A stretch of 63,047 nucleotides of DNA from the NCBI RefSeq assembly GCF_000236565.1, contig NZ_AHAM01000032.1, positions 1-63,047 on the forward strand, in the 5' to 3' direction. Positions within the stretch are counted from its first letter, which is position 1. Every line of letters starts with the position of its first letter. Below, piece after piece: positions 46,533 to 56,498 of the stretch. The notes below the pieces were generated by a model. It searched no databases, was not told the origin of the DNA, and worked only from the letters and a program-made list of their open reading frames with translations. Both the position numbers and the translations under genes were made by a program. Source of the stretch: Mesorhizobium alhagi CCNWXJ12-2 (GTDB lineage: Bacteria; Pseudomonadota; Alphaproteobacteria; Rhizobiales; Rhizobiaceae).

Positions 46533-46593
46533 GTTTAACCCCCTTTAACCCGATTGCCATTTGTGCAACGGCGCCAACAACGCGTATGTGAAA

Positions 46594-46755
46594 TTATTCA
46601 CACGGGCGATCCTGGAGCGGTGATTCAGCGGACCGCGATGCGCGGAGGCGCTGCGCAAAATCCCAGTTCAGCTTCCATTGGGCACGGTCTGATCCTTCGT
46701 CCTGCAGGACAGCGAGGACCGTTTCCGTTGCCTTCCTGTCGTCTTTGGCGCCCAC
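46594..46755 (-). CDS. candidate 53-residue small protein with a strong ribosome site
   Basis: A GTG start at 46755 is preceded on the minus strand by GGGAGGA with seven-base spacing, better than most genes here. It encodes a charged, helix-rich peptide (ATETVLAVLQDEGS, WKLNWDFAQRLRA). The frame stays open upstream to 46941 but reads poorly there. Without homology evidence it remains tentative. It occupies an otherwise gene-free interval between the FlbD-like gene and the MFS gene. Confidence 0.4.
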   Translation of the reverse strand: MGAKDDRKATETVLAVLQDEGSDRAQWKLNWDFAQRLRASRSAESPLQDRPCE

Positions 46756-46931
46756 GAGAAATCCTCCCGCCTGCCGGACCGGACAACTCGGCAAGTATAG
46801 ACCGGAAGCACCGATCCGCAAAAATCTTGGTCCAGACCCGATAAGCGCACGCATGACCGGCGAAACTGCGCTAATGCACTGCGCTTCGGCCATCCGGGGC
46901 GATCCCCTACGGCCATGAATGAAGCGCCGAG

Positions 46932-48173
46932 ATGACTTCACAAGCCGACACCGCCGCCGACCAGCGCTACGCCGCCTTTCGCCACGGTGCTTTCCTGCGC
47001 TTCTGGGTCGCGCGCTTCCTCGCGACCTTCTCCACCCAGATCGTCTCGGTGGCGGTCGGCTGGCAGATTTACGACCTGACGCGCAATCCGTTCGACCTCG
47101 GCCTGGTCGGCATCATCCAGTTCGCTCCCGCGCTGCTTCTCGTGCTGGTCACGGGGGTCGTCGCCGACCGGTTCGGGCGGCGGCTGATCATGGCGCTGTC
47201 CGCCTTTCTCGAGGCGCTCTGCGCGCTGGCGCTCCTCGTTCTTTCGGTCCGCGGCCTTGCAGGCCCGATCCCCATCTTCGCGGTGCTGGCGGCATTCGGG
47301 ATCGCCCGCGCCTTCTTCGGGCCGGCGTCGGCCTCGCTGGTGGCCAATCTGGTGCCGGCGGAGGATTTTGCCAACGCCGTCGCCTGGAACTCGTCGGCCT
47401 GGCAGATGGCGACGATCGTCGGTCCGGTCGCGGGCGGCCTGCTCTATGGCATTTCGTCCGAGGCGGCCTATGGCACTGCCATGACGTTCATGCTGGTCTC
47501 GAGCCTGCTCGTCATCTCGATCCCGAAGCCTGCCCAGCGCACCGAGACCGACAAGCCGACCCTGGACACGCTTTTTGCCGGCTTCCGCTATATCTGGGGC
47601 GAAAAGATCGTGCTCGGCGCGATTTCGCTCGACCTGTTCGCCGTGCTCCTGTCGGGAGCGGTGGCGCTGCTTCCGGTCTATGCCCGCGACATCCTCGAAC
47701 TCGGCCCGTGGGGGCTGGGCCTGCTGCGGGCGGCGCCGGGCATCGGTGCGATCTTCGTCGCCATCTGGCTGGCGGGACACCCGCTCAGAGACCATGCCGG
47801 GCTGATCATGTTCTTCTTCGTCGCCATGTTCGGCGTGTTCACCGCCATATTCGGCGTATCGACGGTGCCGTGGCTGTCGATCTTCGCGCTGGCGATGATT
47901 GGCGCGACCGACATGATCAGCGTCTACGTGCGCGAGACACTGATCCAGCTCTGGACGCCCGACGAGGTGCGCGGCCGTGTCAACGCCGTCAACGGGGTAT
48001 TCGTCGGTGCATCCAACGAACTCGGCGAGTTCCGCGCCGGCACCATGGCGGCGCTGATCGGCACGGTGCCGGCGGTGGTGTTCGGCGGTGTCGGCGCTGT
48101 CGCGGTCGCCGGTCTGTGGGCCTTCTTGTTCCCGGAACTGCGCAAAGTGCGCCATCTCGAAGGACGGCATTGA
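46932..48173 (+). CDS. MFS transporter, EntS-like exporter
   Basis: A 413-residue major facilitator protein with about 12 helices. The start FLRFWVARFLATFSTQIVSVAVGWQIYDLT and the motif A loop GVVADRFGRRLIM are typical of the EntS/enterobactin-exporter-like drug efflux group, as is VRGRVNAVNGVFVGASNELGEF in the second half. Substrate unknown. No siderophore genes are nearby, so drug or metabolite export is as likely. It converges on the GATase gene with a 14-bp gap. Confidence 0.85.
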   Translation: MTSQADTAADQRYAAFRHGAFLRFWVARFLATFSTQIVSVAVGWQIYDLTRNPFDLGLVGIIQFAPALLLVLVTGVVADRFGRRLIMALSAFLEALCALALLVLSVRGLAGPIPIFAVLAAFGIARAFFGPASASLVANLVPAEDFANAVAWNSSAWQMATIVGPVAGGLLYGISSEAAYGTAMTFMLVSSLLVISIPKPAQRTETDKPTLDTLFAGFRYIWGEKIVLGAISLDLFAVLLSGAVALLPVYARDILELGPWGLGLLRAAPGIGAIFVAIWLAGHPLRDHAGLIMFFFVAMFGVFTAIFGVSTVPWLSIFALAMIGATDMISVYVRETLIQLWTPDEVRGRVNAVNGVFVGASNELGEFRAGTMAALIGTVPAVVFGGVGAVAVAGLWAFLFPELRKVRHLEGRH

Positions 48174-48187
48174 AGCCGCAGGACGGC

Positions 48188-48907
48188 TCAGCGTTCGGGT
48201 TTGCCGAAGATCATCTCCAGGAACTCGGCGAGCCAGCGCTTCAGATGCATATCCCAGATCAGCCTGCCGCCGAGATGGTCGCGGCCCGGCTGGGCGCCGG
48301 GCAGTACGAAGCGATGCGCCCCGCGCACGACCCAGCGATGCATCATCACTCGCGTCAGTTCGGCGTGGAACTGGATGGCCCAGGCATTGTCGCCATAGCG
48401 GAAGGCCTGGTTCGGATAGGTCTCCGCGGTCGCCAGCAGCGTCGCGCCTGACGGCAGCGAAAAGCCTTCGCGATGGAACTGGTAGACCATTTCGGGCCAG
48501 TGTATCAGCTGCCTGCCTTCCTCGGTGGCTGTGAGCGGATACCAGCCGATCTCGACCAGCCCTTCGCCATGGCCCTCGACCTTGCCGCCGAGATGGTTGA
48601 CCAGCATCTGCGCGCCAAGGCAGATGCCGAGAAACGGGCGGTTCTCCCGCAACGGCACGGCGAGCCATTCGGTCTCGCGCTTGACGAAGTCGGCGTGGTC
48701 GTTGGCGCTCATCGGTCCGCCGAACACGACAGCGCCTGCGTGATGGTCGAGCGTCTCGGGCAATTCGTCGCCGAGCGGCGGCCGCCTGATGTCGAGATCG
48801 AAGCCGTTTTCGAGAAGCAGATGGCCGACACGGCCGGCGCTCGATGTTTCCTGGTGCAGCACGATCAGAATTTTCGGCCTGACGGCACGCGTCGCCACTC
48901 GCGGCAT
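48188..48907 (-). CDS. class I glutamine amidotransferase-like protein
   Basis: A 239-residue single-domain GATase. The nucleophile is Cys96 in GICLGAQ, with His181 and Glu183 in QFHAEL completing the triad. Such stand-alone proteins relate to the GuaA amidotransferase domain or to gamma-glutamyl hydrolases; the substrate is unknown. The ATG at 48907 lies 5 bp after the TerB-like stop, so the two are probably co-transcribed. Confidence 0.85.
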   Translation of the reverse strand: MPRVATRAVRPKILIVLHQETSSAGRVGHLLLENGFDLDIRRPPLGDELPETLDHHAGAVVFGGPMSANDHADFVKRETEWLAVPLRENRPFLGICLGAQMLVNHLGGKVEGHGEGLVEIGWYPLTATEEGRQLIHWPEMVYQFHREGFSLPSGATLLATAETYPNQAFRYGDNAWAIQFHAELTRVMMHRWVVRGAHRFVLPGAQPGRDHLGGRLIWDMHLKRWLAEFLEMIFGKPER

Positions 48908-48912
48908 GAATG

Positions 48913-49398
48913 CTACTCGTCCGTCGATTCGCCGATCGCGCCGGGCGCGTTGCGGGCAGCCTCCTGGCGTGCCAGCACCCTTTCGCGCCGGTCGACGCCG
49001 ATAAGTTCTGCGACGCGCCACAATGTATTGTCTTCGAGTTCATGCAGCACGCCGTCGGCATAGACGACCTCCCACATCGCCCGGATGAACTCGATGCGGG
49101 CTTCCTCGTCGAGATGCCGCTTCAGGACGCTTGTGAAGGCATAGAGGTCGATCGCCTCGTTGTCGGCTTTCTCGCCGGCCGCGATCAGGGTCTCCAGCTC
49201 GTCGCCGCTCAGGCCATAGCTCTGCGAGAGCACGTCGTTGAGCCGCTCCCATTCGACATCGTGGCGCACGCCGTCCGCGTTCATCACATGAAACATCAGC
49301 GCCGCGGCCGCCACGCGCGGGTCGTCTTCGCGCTCGAGCCGCGGCCCCGCCGCTCCGGGCGGCAGCCCCTTCAGGAAGGAAACCAGACGTTCAAACAT
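48913..49398 (-). CDS. TerB-like (tellurite-resistance TerB fold) protein
   Basis: A 161-residue all-helical protein. Two repeats typical of the TerB/COG4103 fold can be seen: ALMFHVMNADGVRHDVEWERLNDVL and AMWEVVYADGVLHELEDNTLWRVAELIG, each with an acidic D-G-x3-x-E motif able to bind metal. No other ter genes are present, so tellurite resistance should not be inferred. It lies 24 bp downstream of hemY, at the end of the hemC-hemD-Mic60-hemY direction of transcription. Confidence 0.87.
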   Translation of the reverse strand: MFERLVSFLKGLPPGAAGPRLEREDDPRVAAAALMFHVMNADGVRHDVEWERLNDVLSQSYGLSGDELETLIAAGEKADNEAIDLYAFTSVLKRHLDEEARIEFIRAMWEVVYADGVLHELEDNTLWRVAELIGVDRRERVLARQEAARNAPGAIGESTDE

Positions 49399-49422
49399 GG
49401 GTCTGCCTCAGCGTGTCGGAAT

Positions 49423-51072
49423 TCAGAACAGCCGGAACCGGCGCGGTTCGGTTTCGGCAGCTTCATCGGGATCGACGCCGGGATCGTCCGGCAGAGGGGG
49501 TACAGGTGGCGTCTCGTCCGGAGCGTCGGCGACCGCTGCAAGCACCGGGCGCTTCTGTTCGGGGGAAACGTCGGCCGCCGGCGCGGGCGGTGGAGCCGCG
49601 ATCGGCGCCGGCGCTTTCGCTTCTTCGGCTGCAGCCGGTTCGACCGGTACGGCCGGCTCCACTACAGGCGCCACCTCCTCGACATCAGCGGGCTTTTGCG
49701 CCGGGCTTTCGACCGGCGCGACAAGCGCGGGTCTCTCGACCTGCAGCGACGGGTGCTCCTCTTCCTGCTCGATCAATTGGCCGAGCCGCTCCATCGGCGC
49801 GCGCCATTCGAAGGCGTCGAGCCTGCCGGTCACAGGCGAGGCCGGGGCCCAGCGCTCCGAAACGTAACCGTCTGCGACCCAGGCCGGGTCGCGCGGCGCA
49901 CGCATGGCCTTCGACAGGAGCTGCCGGACCTTGCCCTGGTCGCCGGTCTCCGACTCCTCGACATCGGCCAAAAGCAGGTAGGCGCCTTCGCGCGGCTGCA
50001 TGCGGATGGCAGCCTCGGCCTCGTCCCGCGCAATCCGGTATTCGCCGGCATCGAGGGCCGCGCGCGCCACGATCAGCGAGGATTCGGGGTGGTTCTGCTT
50101 CAGCGACTGCAGCTTGCGCGCCCGCGTCAGCCGGTCATGCGTCGCGTCGCCAGGACGGGCATGGACATAGAGGTCGGCAATTTCAGGGTGCGGCTCGGCC
50201 TTCCAGGCGGCCTCCAGGATCTTGGCGCCCTTGCGGATGTCGTTCTGCCTGAACAGCGTCTTGGCGGCTATCACCGCCGCCGGCGCGAAATCCGGACGCA
50301 GCCGGTTGGCTTCCACGGCGGCGCTGCGCGCGGCCGGCAGATCGGTGTCGAGAAGCGCCATTGCCTTGGCGGTCAGCAGCACCGAACGGCGGCGGTTGGC
50401 GGCGTCGCGCTCTATCTGGCGGCTGGACTTCTGTGCGTCGACCAGGCTGAGGGCGCCATCCCAATCGCCGCGCTCGACCTTCTCCTCCATCGTCGATTCG
50501 GCGGCCCATCCAAGCTGAGGCGCCAGGTCGGCGGCGCGCCCGGCATAATGCCGTGCAGCGGATTTCTCGCCGAGCCGTTCGGCCTCGAGATAGAGCCCGC
50601 GCAGGCCGAGCAGCCGCATTTCGGGGTCGTCCAGCATCGCCTCGAATTTCTGCCGCGCACCATCATGGTCGCCTTCGAGCAGCGAGGACTGGGCGTCGAG
50701 CAACTGGATCAGCGGCTCCTGGTCGGAACGGATCAGCTTCGCCGCCTGCTTGTTCATCTTGCGCGCCAGCCCGGCGTCGCCGGCTCCGGCCGCGATCATG
50801 CCGGTCGACAGCGCCTGGTAGCCCCGGTCGCGCCGGCGCGCGCGGAAATAGCGCGCCACTGTGTAGGGGCTGTTCCAGATTGCCTTGGTGAGCCACCAGA
50901 CGATCATGACCGCCGCGACTACCGCAGTGACGGCGACCGCCGCCACCATCAGGCTCACCTGGTACTGGTAGCCGCCGAAGGTCACCACCATGTCGCCGGG
51001 CCGGTCGGCAAGCCAGGCAAAACCGAGGCCGAGCGCGAAGACGATGAGGAGGAAGAAAAGGATGCGTATCAT
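49423..51072 (-). CDS. hemY: HemY-type inner-membrane protein with TPR repeats
   Basis: A 549-residue protein. Two N-terminal membrane spans (about 1-20 and 40-63) and the HemY_N signature (YQVSLMVAAVAV, WWLTKAIWNSPYTVARYFRARRRDRG) are followed by tetratricopeptide-like helices (about 90-400) and an acidic, Pro/Ala-rich C-terminal tail (about 430-540). This is the proteobacterial HemY of heme clusters, not protoporphyrinogen oxidase; its exact role is not settled. Its start is 13 bp after the Mic60-like gene. Confidence 0.9.
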   Translation of the reverse strand: MIRILFFLLIVFALGLGFAWLADRPGDMVVTFGGYQYQVSLMVAAVAVTAVVAAVMIVWWLTKAIWNSPYTVARYFRARRRDRGYQALSTGMIAAGAGDAGLARKMNKQAAKLIRSDQEPLIQLLDAQSSLLEGDHDGARQKFEAMLDDPEMRLLGLRGLYLEAERLGEKSAARHYAGRAADLAPQLGWAAESTMEEKVERGDWDGALSLVDAQKSSRQIERDAANRRRSVLLTAKAMALLDTDLPAARSAAVEANRLRPDFAPAAVIAAKTLFRQNDIRKGAKILEAAWKAEPHPEIADLYVHARPGDATHDRLTRARKLQSLKQNHPESSLIVARAALDAGEYRIARDEAEAAIRMQPREGAYLLLADVEESETGDQGKVRQLLSKAMRAPRDPAWVADGYVSERWAPASPVTGRLDAFEWRAPMERLGQLIEQEEEHPSLQVERPALVAPVESPAQKPADVEEVAPVVEPAVPVEPAAAEEAKAPAPIAAPPPAPAADVSPEQKRPVLAAVADAPDETPPVPPLPDDPGVDPDEAAETEPRRFRLF

Positions 51073-51085
51073 CTAAAGGTCCTAC

Positions 51086-52552
51086 TCACGCCTTCATCGC
51101 GCCGGCGACTGCCTGATCCAGCAGTCGCTCGACAGCGAGGCGGTTGCGGACCTTCTCCATGAACGCGCCCGCTGCCGCCCGGACGTTTTCGGGCAGCTTC
51201 TCGTATTCGGCGATCGCTGCGGCGTAGTCCCCGGCATTCAGCGCCACCTCCATGCGGGCGACGGTTTCCGGCACGCCTTCGCCCTCGACCGCTCCGATCG
51301 GCCGGACAGTGACCAGCGATTCGGCGCTATTGAGCAGCCGCTCGAAGAAGCCGGCATTGGCATCGACGGTGCGTTCGGCGGCGATCATCGCCTTGGCGGC
51401 CTCATCGGTCTCGGCGAGAATGTCTTCCCGCGAGGCAACACCCTTTTCGGCATGGACGCGCAGCTCCGGAATCTCCGGCGCATCGGGCGCGATTGCTGCA
51501 AAAGTCTCAAGCTCGGCCAGGAAAGGCGCACCGCGATCCACCGCAGCCTTCAGCGCCGAAGTTGCGATCGCCATGGCGATTTTCGGCTGCGCCGCCTGGG
51601 TGTCGATCTTCCCCGAAAGATCGGTAAAGTTCTGTTCCAGCGCCGCTAGCCGCCCTTCGTTGGACGTCGTTTTGTCTCCGGCTTCCTTGACCAGCGCTTC
51701 GAGGCCCGCAATCCGGTCGCCGATGGCTGCGATCTCGGCGGCGGGGGCCTGCGCTCCGGTCTGGCCGAGGCCGGCGATCGCCGTTTCGATCTCCTTGACC
51801 CGGCCGTCCAGCGCCTGCAGCCCGGCATTGTCGCCGCTGCCGCCGGAACCGACGGCCTGCTGCAAGGACGCCACATCCGCCTTGACCTGGTCCAGCGAAG
51901 CCGAAAGAGCATCGACCTGTCCGGCAATGTCGGTATCCGGAGCGGCTGCACTCTGCTTCAGCGCCGCTATCTCCTGTTGCAGGGACGCGATTTCCGACTG
52001 GACGCCATCGAGTGCGGGACCGCCGCTTGTCGCTCCGGGGTTGCCGAGCACACCCGCATATTGCAGGCCACCCGCGGCGATCAGCGCCAGCACCGCGCCA
52101 ATCAATCCAGCCGCCCCCACGGGTGCCCAACCGTTTCGTTTCGGCTCCGATACAACAGAAGGTTGTTCGGGATCGGCAGCCTCGCCGGCATCCAGTGCTT
52201 CCGCTCTTTCGCGCCGCTGCGCTTCCTCGGCCTCGAAGCCGTAGCCATAGGGCCGGTGCGGCGCTTCCGATTCGGGATCGGTGGTTATGGGTTCGGCGGC
52301 GGCTTCCGCCTGGGCGGCCGCTTCAGCCCGAGCCTTCGGTTCGCCGGCCGTTTCCGTCGATTCAGCGGCGGGATCGCTCACGCCCTCCTTCTCGGCCTCG
52401 ACGAATTCCGCAGCCGGCTGCGGCTCGGCCGTCTGGCTGGTGTCAATGTCATCGCCGGCCTCTTCGACGCGCGAAACCGCGTCCGGTTCCAGCTCTATCG
52501 TCACCGGCTCGCGCTGCGGCTTGGAATGCCGCATCTTTGGCGTCTTGACCAT
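51086..52552 (-). CDS. Mic60/mitofilin-like membrane protein (COG4223)
   Basis: A 488-residue protein with an acidic, disordered N-terminus, one membrane helix at about 142-165, a long coiled coil (about 175-320) and a C-terminal helical mitofilin-signature region (FFERLLNSAESLVTVRPIG, ALNAGDYAAAIAEYEKLP). This architecture, and the position between hemD and hemY, match the alphaproteobacterial Mic60 homologues proposed as ancestors of mitochondrial MICOS, which shape intracytoplasmic membranes. The ATG at 52552 gives MVKTPKMRHSK. Confidence 0.87.
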   Translation of the reverse strand: MVKTPKMRHSKPQREPVTIELEPDAVSRVEEAGDDIDTSQTAEPQPAAEFVEAEKEGVSDPAAESTETAGEPKARAEAAAQAEAAAEPITTDPESEAPHRPYGYGFEAEEAQRRERAEALDAGEAADPEQPSVVSEPKRNGWAPVGAAGLIGAVLALIAAGGLQYAGVLGNPGATSGGPALDGVQSEIASLQQEIAALKQSAAAPDTDIAGQVDALSASLDQVKADVASLQQAVGSGGSGDNAGLQALDGRVKEIETAIAGLGQTGAQAPAAEIAAIGDRIAGLEALVKEAGDKTTSNEGRLAALEQNFTDLSGKIDTQAAQPKIAMAIATSALKAAVDRGAPFLAELETFAAIAPDAPEIPELRVHAEKGVASREDILAETDEAAKAMIAAERTVDANAGFFERLLNSAESLVTVRPIGAVEGEGVPETVARMEVALNAGDYAAAIAEYEKLPENVRAAAGAFMEKVRNRLAVERLLDQAVAGAMKA

Positions 52553-52663
52553 GGCGGCCCTCGCAATTCTTGTAAATTCGATCCCGGGAATGCGGGGACG
52601 GTGTATCGGACAACTAACTATCACACCAGCATCGGCTGAAAAGGGGCCGCGTGATGGCGTGGT

Positions 52664-53380
52664 TCAGCGGGCCGTTTCGAGAAGCTGAAGCAGCGCCTCC
52701 TCGTTCGGCTCCGCCGCTATGTGAATTTCTATCGTATCGTATCCGCCAAACGCCGAGGCGACACGTGACGAAAGGCAGAAAAGGCCGGCCGCCTTGAACA
52801 GAAAAGCAAGCTCGGGACGGCTTACAATGCTTGCAAAGGCCTCTGCGGCCCTGGCGGAATACAACAGCACCGCGTCGACAGGTCGTTCGTCCAGCAGGCG
52901 GCGAATAGAGCTGCTTTCATGGCTTATCCCGGCCGTGTCATAGGTCTCGACCGGGTGGACACCGATGCCGGCGGAGCGCAGCCTTTCCTCGAACGCTGGC
53001 AGGCGGACGCGTCCGCACAGATAAAGGATCGCGGCCCCGCGTTTTTCTGCTGAAATGATGGCATCCGCCAGCGCTTCGGCGTCGCCGGGTCCGGTCACAA
53101 TATCAGTAAATCCGGCCTGACCGACTATCGCCTCGGTCTTTTGCCCCACTGCATAGCAGCGGCTGCCGGCAAGCCGGTCGAGAAGCGCGCGCGATGTGTG
53201 GCGGATGGCGTTGGCGCTCGTCACCGCGACGACGTCGAACGATTCCGGAACCGAAACGACCGGCAGGGCTCGGGTTTCCGACAGCGGTAGCACTAGCGGC
53301 GAGAATCCGGCAATGCGTAGCCGCTCCGCCGTTTGCGACGCGCCGGGTTCCGGCCGTGTCACCAGAACGCGGCGGCTCAT
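52664..53380 (-). CDS. hemD: uroporphyrinogen-III synthase
   Basis: A 238-residue enzyme cyclising hydroxymethylbilane with inversion of ring D. HemD is poorly conserved, but [16 protein letters not shown] at the start, AVTSANAIR and YAVGQKTEA in the middle and [14 protein letters not shown] near the end fit. It begins directly after the hemC stop, confirming the assignment. The Mic60-like gene follows after 111 bp. Confidence 0.9.
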   Translation of the reverse strand: MSRRVLVTRPEPGASQTAERLRIAGFSPLVLPLSETRALPVVSVPESFDVVAVTSANAIRHTSRALLDRLAGSRCYAVGQKTEAIVGQAGFTDIVTGPGDAEALADAIISAEKRGAAILYLCGRVRLPAFEERLRSAGIGVHPVETYDTAGISHESSSIRRLLDERPVDAVLLYSARAAEAFASIVSRPELAFLFKAAGLFCLSSRVASAFGGYDTIEIHIAAEPNEEALLQLLETAR

Positions 53381-54310
53381 TCAGGCCCAGCCTTCGAAAA
53401 ACCGCGTCCCGGCCTTTGCCCTGACCTCCTGCCCGGTGGCGCGGCCGATTGCGGCTGCGTCCTCGGCGCGGCCGGAGCCGGAAACCTCATGCGCTTCGCG
53501 CCCGTCCGGCGTCAGGATCAGGCCGGTGAAGGAGAGATTTTCGCCTTCCACCACCGCGTGGCCGGCTATCGGCGTGCGGCACGAGCCGTCGAGGACCGCC
53601 AGAAAGGCACGCTCGCAAGCCAGCGCCTGCGCGGTCGGCCGGTGATCGATCGCTGCGACCAGCGAAGCCGCGCGTTCGTCGGCGACGCGGCTTTCGATGC
53701 AGATAGCGCCCTGTCCCGGCGCCGGGGGAAATGTGGCGAGCGGCATCAGATGGGTCGCGACATGCTCCAAACCCAGCCGCCGCAGGCCGGCATTGGCCAG
53801 GATGGTTCCGTCGGCGACGCCCTCGTCGAGCTTGCGCAGGCGCGTCTGCACATTGCCGCGGAACATCACCACGTTCAGGTCGGGCCGCATGCGCAGGATC
53901 AGAGCCTGCCGGCGCAGCGACGACGAGCCCACGGTCGCACCGTGCGGCAGTTCGACTATCGACGGCGCGGTTTTGCCGATGAAGGCGTCGCGGGGATCCT
54001 CGCGCGGCAGGAAGGCCGAAAGCTCAAGCCCGTCCGGCAACGCCGTCGCCATGTCCTTCGAAGAGTGGACTGCGATGTCGATGCGGCCGGAAAGCAGCGC
54101 CTCCTCGATTTCCTTGGTGAAAAGCCCCTTGCCGCCGACTTCCGACAGCGGCCGGTCCTGGATGCGGTCGCCGCTGGTCGAAATCACTTCGATGGCGAAG
54201 GCGTCCTCCGGCAGGCCGTGCGCCGCCCTCAGCCGGTCGCGCGTTTCCAGCGCCTGCGCGAGCGCAAGGGGGCTGCCGCGTGTCCCGATTTTGAAGGCTG
54301 TTGTTTGCAT
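53381..54310 (-). CDS. hemC: hydroxymethylbilane synthase (porphobilinogen deaminase)
   Basis: A 309-residue enzyme joining four porphobilinogens. The dipyrromethane-cofactor cysteine is Cys244 in [11 protein letters not shown]; other landmarks are [34 protein letters not shown] and [10 protein letters not shown]. It is the first gene of hemC-hemD-Mic60-hemY and is divergent from tsaD, with only 84 bp between starts. Confidence 0.95.
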   Translation of the reverse strand: MQTTAFKIGTRGSPLALAQALETRDRLRAAHGLPEDAFAIEVISTSGDRIQDRPLSEVGGKGLFTKEIEEALLSGRIDIAVHSSKDMATALPDGLELSAFLPREDPRDAFIGKTAPSIVELPHGATVGSSSLRRQALILRMRPDLNVVMFRGNVQTRLRKLDEGVADGTILANAGLRRLGLEHVATHLMPLATFPPAPGQGAICIESRVADERAASLVAAIDHRPTAQALACERAFLAVLDGSCRTPIAGHAVVEGENLSFTGLILTPDGREAHEVSGSGRAEDAAAIGRATGQEVRAKAGTRFFEGWA

Positions 54311-54394
54311 GGCGCGCGGTCCGTGATACCCACCCCGCGAACAGGGTTATCTGCCCAAAGGTTCTCCTATCGGGGAAAGGGCGCTCCGGCAATA

Positions 54395-55501
54395 ATGGTA
54401 CAGCGCGACAAATCATTCCGGGTACTGGGCATCGAGACGAGCTGCGACGAAACCGCGGCCAGCGTCGTTGCGCTGGAGGTCGGCGGCGCGCCGGAGATTC
54501 TGTCCAACATCGTGCTCAGCCAGATTGAGGAGCACGCGGCCTTCGGCGGCGTGGTGCCCGAGATCGCGGCGCGCGCCCATGTCGAGGCGCTGGACGGCAT
54601 CATCGAGGCAGCGCTGGCCGATTCCGGAACCGATCTTTCCCAGATCGACGCCATCGCGGCTACAGCCGGTCCGGGCCTGGTCGGCGGGCTGATCGTCGGC
54701 CTGATGACGGCCAAGGCGATGGCCATGTCGGCCGGCAAGCCGCTGATCGCGGTCAACCACCTCGAAGGCCACGCGCTGACTGCCAGGCTGACCGACGGCC
54801 TCGCCTTTCCATACCTGCTGCTGCTGGTCTCCGGCGGCCACACCCAGATCGCGCTGGTCCGCGGCGTCGGCGATTACCAGCGCTGGGCGACGACAATCGA
54901 CGACGCGCTGGGCGAAGCCTTCGACAAGACTGCGAAGATGCTCGGCCTGCCTTATCCCGGCGGCCCGAACGTCGAAATCGCCGCGTCGCGCGGAGATCCG
55001 TCCCGTTTCGCCTTTCCGCGCCCCATGAAGGGCGTGCAGAGGCCTGATTTCTCCTTCTCCGGGCTGAAGACGGCGGTGCGCCAGGCTGCCACGGAAATCT
55101 CGCCGCTGTCGGACAAGGATGTCGCCGACATCTGCGCTTCCTTCCAACTGGCGGTTTCCGACGCGCTCGGCGACCGCGTTTCGCGTGCGCTGTCCCGCTT
55201 CCGCAGCGAATTTCCCGATATCGCCGCCCCGGCGCTGGTCGTGGCGGGCGGCGTTGCGGCAAACCGCCAGATCAAGGCGACGCTGGAAGCACTCTGCGGC
55301 GAATATGGCTTCCGCTTCGTCTCGCCGCCGCACATACTGTGCACCGACAACGCGGCCATGATCGCCTGGGCCGGCATAGAGCGCCTGCGGGCAGGCATGA
55401 CCGATCCGCAAACCATGGATTTCGTGCCGCGCTCGCGCTGGCCGCTCGACAGCATTTCGGCGCCTGTCGTCGGTTCCGGCAGGCGGGGAGCCAAGGCATG
55501 A
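54395..55501 (+). CDS. tsaD: tRNA N6-adenosine threonylcarbamoyltransferase
   Basis: A 368-residue ASKHA-fold enzyme that makes t6A37 in ANN-decoding tRNAs with TsaB, TsaE and TsaC. The N-terminal [12 protein letters not shown], metal-binding histidines in [12 protein letters not shown] and NHLEGHA, and the LLVSGGHTQ nucleotide loop are present. The ATG at 54395 is the family start; its weak GAAAGGG site is 15 or so bases upstream. Its TGA overlaps the gpsA ATG by four bases. Confidence 0.95.
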   Translation: MVQRDKSFRVLGIETSCDETAASVVALEVGGAPEILSNIVLSQIEEHAAFGGVVPEIAARAHVEALDGIIEAALADSGTDLSQIDAIAATAGPGLVGGLIVGLMTAKAMAMSAGKPLIAVNHLEGHALTARLTDGLAFPYLLLLVSGGHTQIALVRGVGDYQRWATTIDDALGEAFDKTAKMLGLPYPGGPNVEIAASRGDPSRFAFPRPMKGVQRPDFSFSGLKTAVRQAATEISPLSDKDVADICASFQLAVSDALGDRVSRALSRFRSEFPDIAAPALVVAGGVAANRQIKATLEALCGEYGFRFVSPPHILCTDNAAMIAWAGIERLRAGMTDPQTMDFVPRSRWPLDSISAPVVGSGRRGAKA

Positions 55502-56481
55502 GCTTCTATTCGGTCACCGTGCTCGGTGGCGGGGCCTGGGGCACCGCCCTTGCGCTTTCTATGCTGCGCGCCGGGCACAAGGCCCGGCTATGGGCCCGCA
55601 ATGCCGAAGACGCTGCCGCGATCTCGGCAGGCGAAAATCCGCGCTATCTGCCCGGCATCGAATTCGGCGAGGGCATTGAAGCGACGACGGACATGGAGGC
55701 GGTCTTGGATCGCGCCGACTGCGTCCTGGCCGTCACGCCGGCGCAGGCCTTGCGCGAGGTGTTGAGCCTCGCCCAAGGCCATATGCCCGCAAACATTCCC
55801 CTCGTTCTCTGTGCCAAGGGTATCGAGGGTGGAACCGGCACGCTGCTTTCGGCCATCGCCGGCGAAATCCTGCCGAACAACCCGGTGGCGGCACTTTCCG
55901 GGCCGAGTTTCGCATCGGACGTCGCAAAGGGCTTGCCAACGGCCGTGGTGGTGGCGGCCCGCGAGGAAGCGCTGGCGGCCACGCTCGCGCTGCGCTTCTC
56001 GGCCGCCAATCTGCGCTGCTATTCGACCGACGACCTGATCGGCGTCGAAATCGGCGGCGCGCTGAAGAACGTCTTCGCGATCGCCGCCGGCGCGATCACC
56101 GGCGCCGGCCTCGGCGCCAGCGCGCAGGCGGCAATGGTGACCCGGGGCTTCGTCGAGCTGCGCCGCGTCGGCGCAGCCTTCGGCGCTCGCCCGGAGACGC
56201 TGATGGGGCTCTCCGGCCTCGGCGACCTGCTCTTGACCTGCTCTTCCGCGCAGTCGCGCAATTTTGCCTACGGGCTGGCGCTGGGCCGCGGTGAGAATCT
56301 TGCCGGCCGTCCGCTCGCCGAGGGTGTCGCCACTGCGGCGATCGCCGCCCGCATTGCCCGCGAGCGCGGCATCGACGCGCCGATCATCGGGGCGGTCGCC
56401 CAGATTCTGGAGCGCGCGATCACAATCAGGGAAGCAGTCGCGGCGCTGATGTCGCGGCCGCTGCGAACCGAGGCCGAATAG
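55498..56481 (+). CDS. gpsA: glycerol-3-phosphate dehydrogenase [NAD(P)+]
   Basis: A 327-residue enzyme reducing dihydroxyacetone phosphate to sn-glycerol-3-phosphate for phospholipids. The coenzyme motif [10 protein letters not shown] is at 10-19; CAKGIE, LSGPSFA and [13 protein letters not shown] with the catalytic lysine follow. The tsaD-gpsA overlap (ATGA) indicates translational coupling. YciI, EVE and methyltransferase genes follow in the same direction. Confidence 0.95.
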   Translation: MSFYSVTVLGGGAWGTALALSMLRAGHKARLWARNAEDAAAISAGENPRYLPGIEFGEGIEATTDMEAVLDRADCVLAVTPAQALREVLSLAQGHMPANIPLVLCAKGIEGGTGTLLSAIAGEILPNNPVAALSGPSFASDVAKGLPTAVVVAAREEALAATLALRFSAANLRCYSTDDLIGVEIGGALKNVFAIAAGAITGAGLGASAQAAMVTRGFVELRRVGAAFGARPETLMGLSGLGDLLLTCSSAQSRNFAYGLALGRGENLAGRPLAEGVATAAIAARIARERGIDAPIIGAVAQILERAITIREAVAALMSRPLRTEAE

Positions 56482-56498
56482 GAATTCGAGGAGAAACA

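Noticed and set aside
48913-49398. Tellurite-resistance operon
   Set aside because: Only a lone TerB-fold protein is present; no terC, terD or terZ genes, so resistance is not supported.
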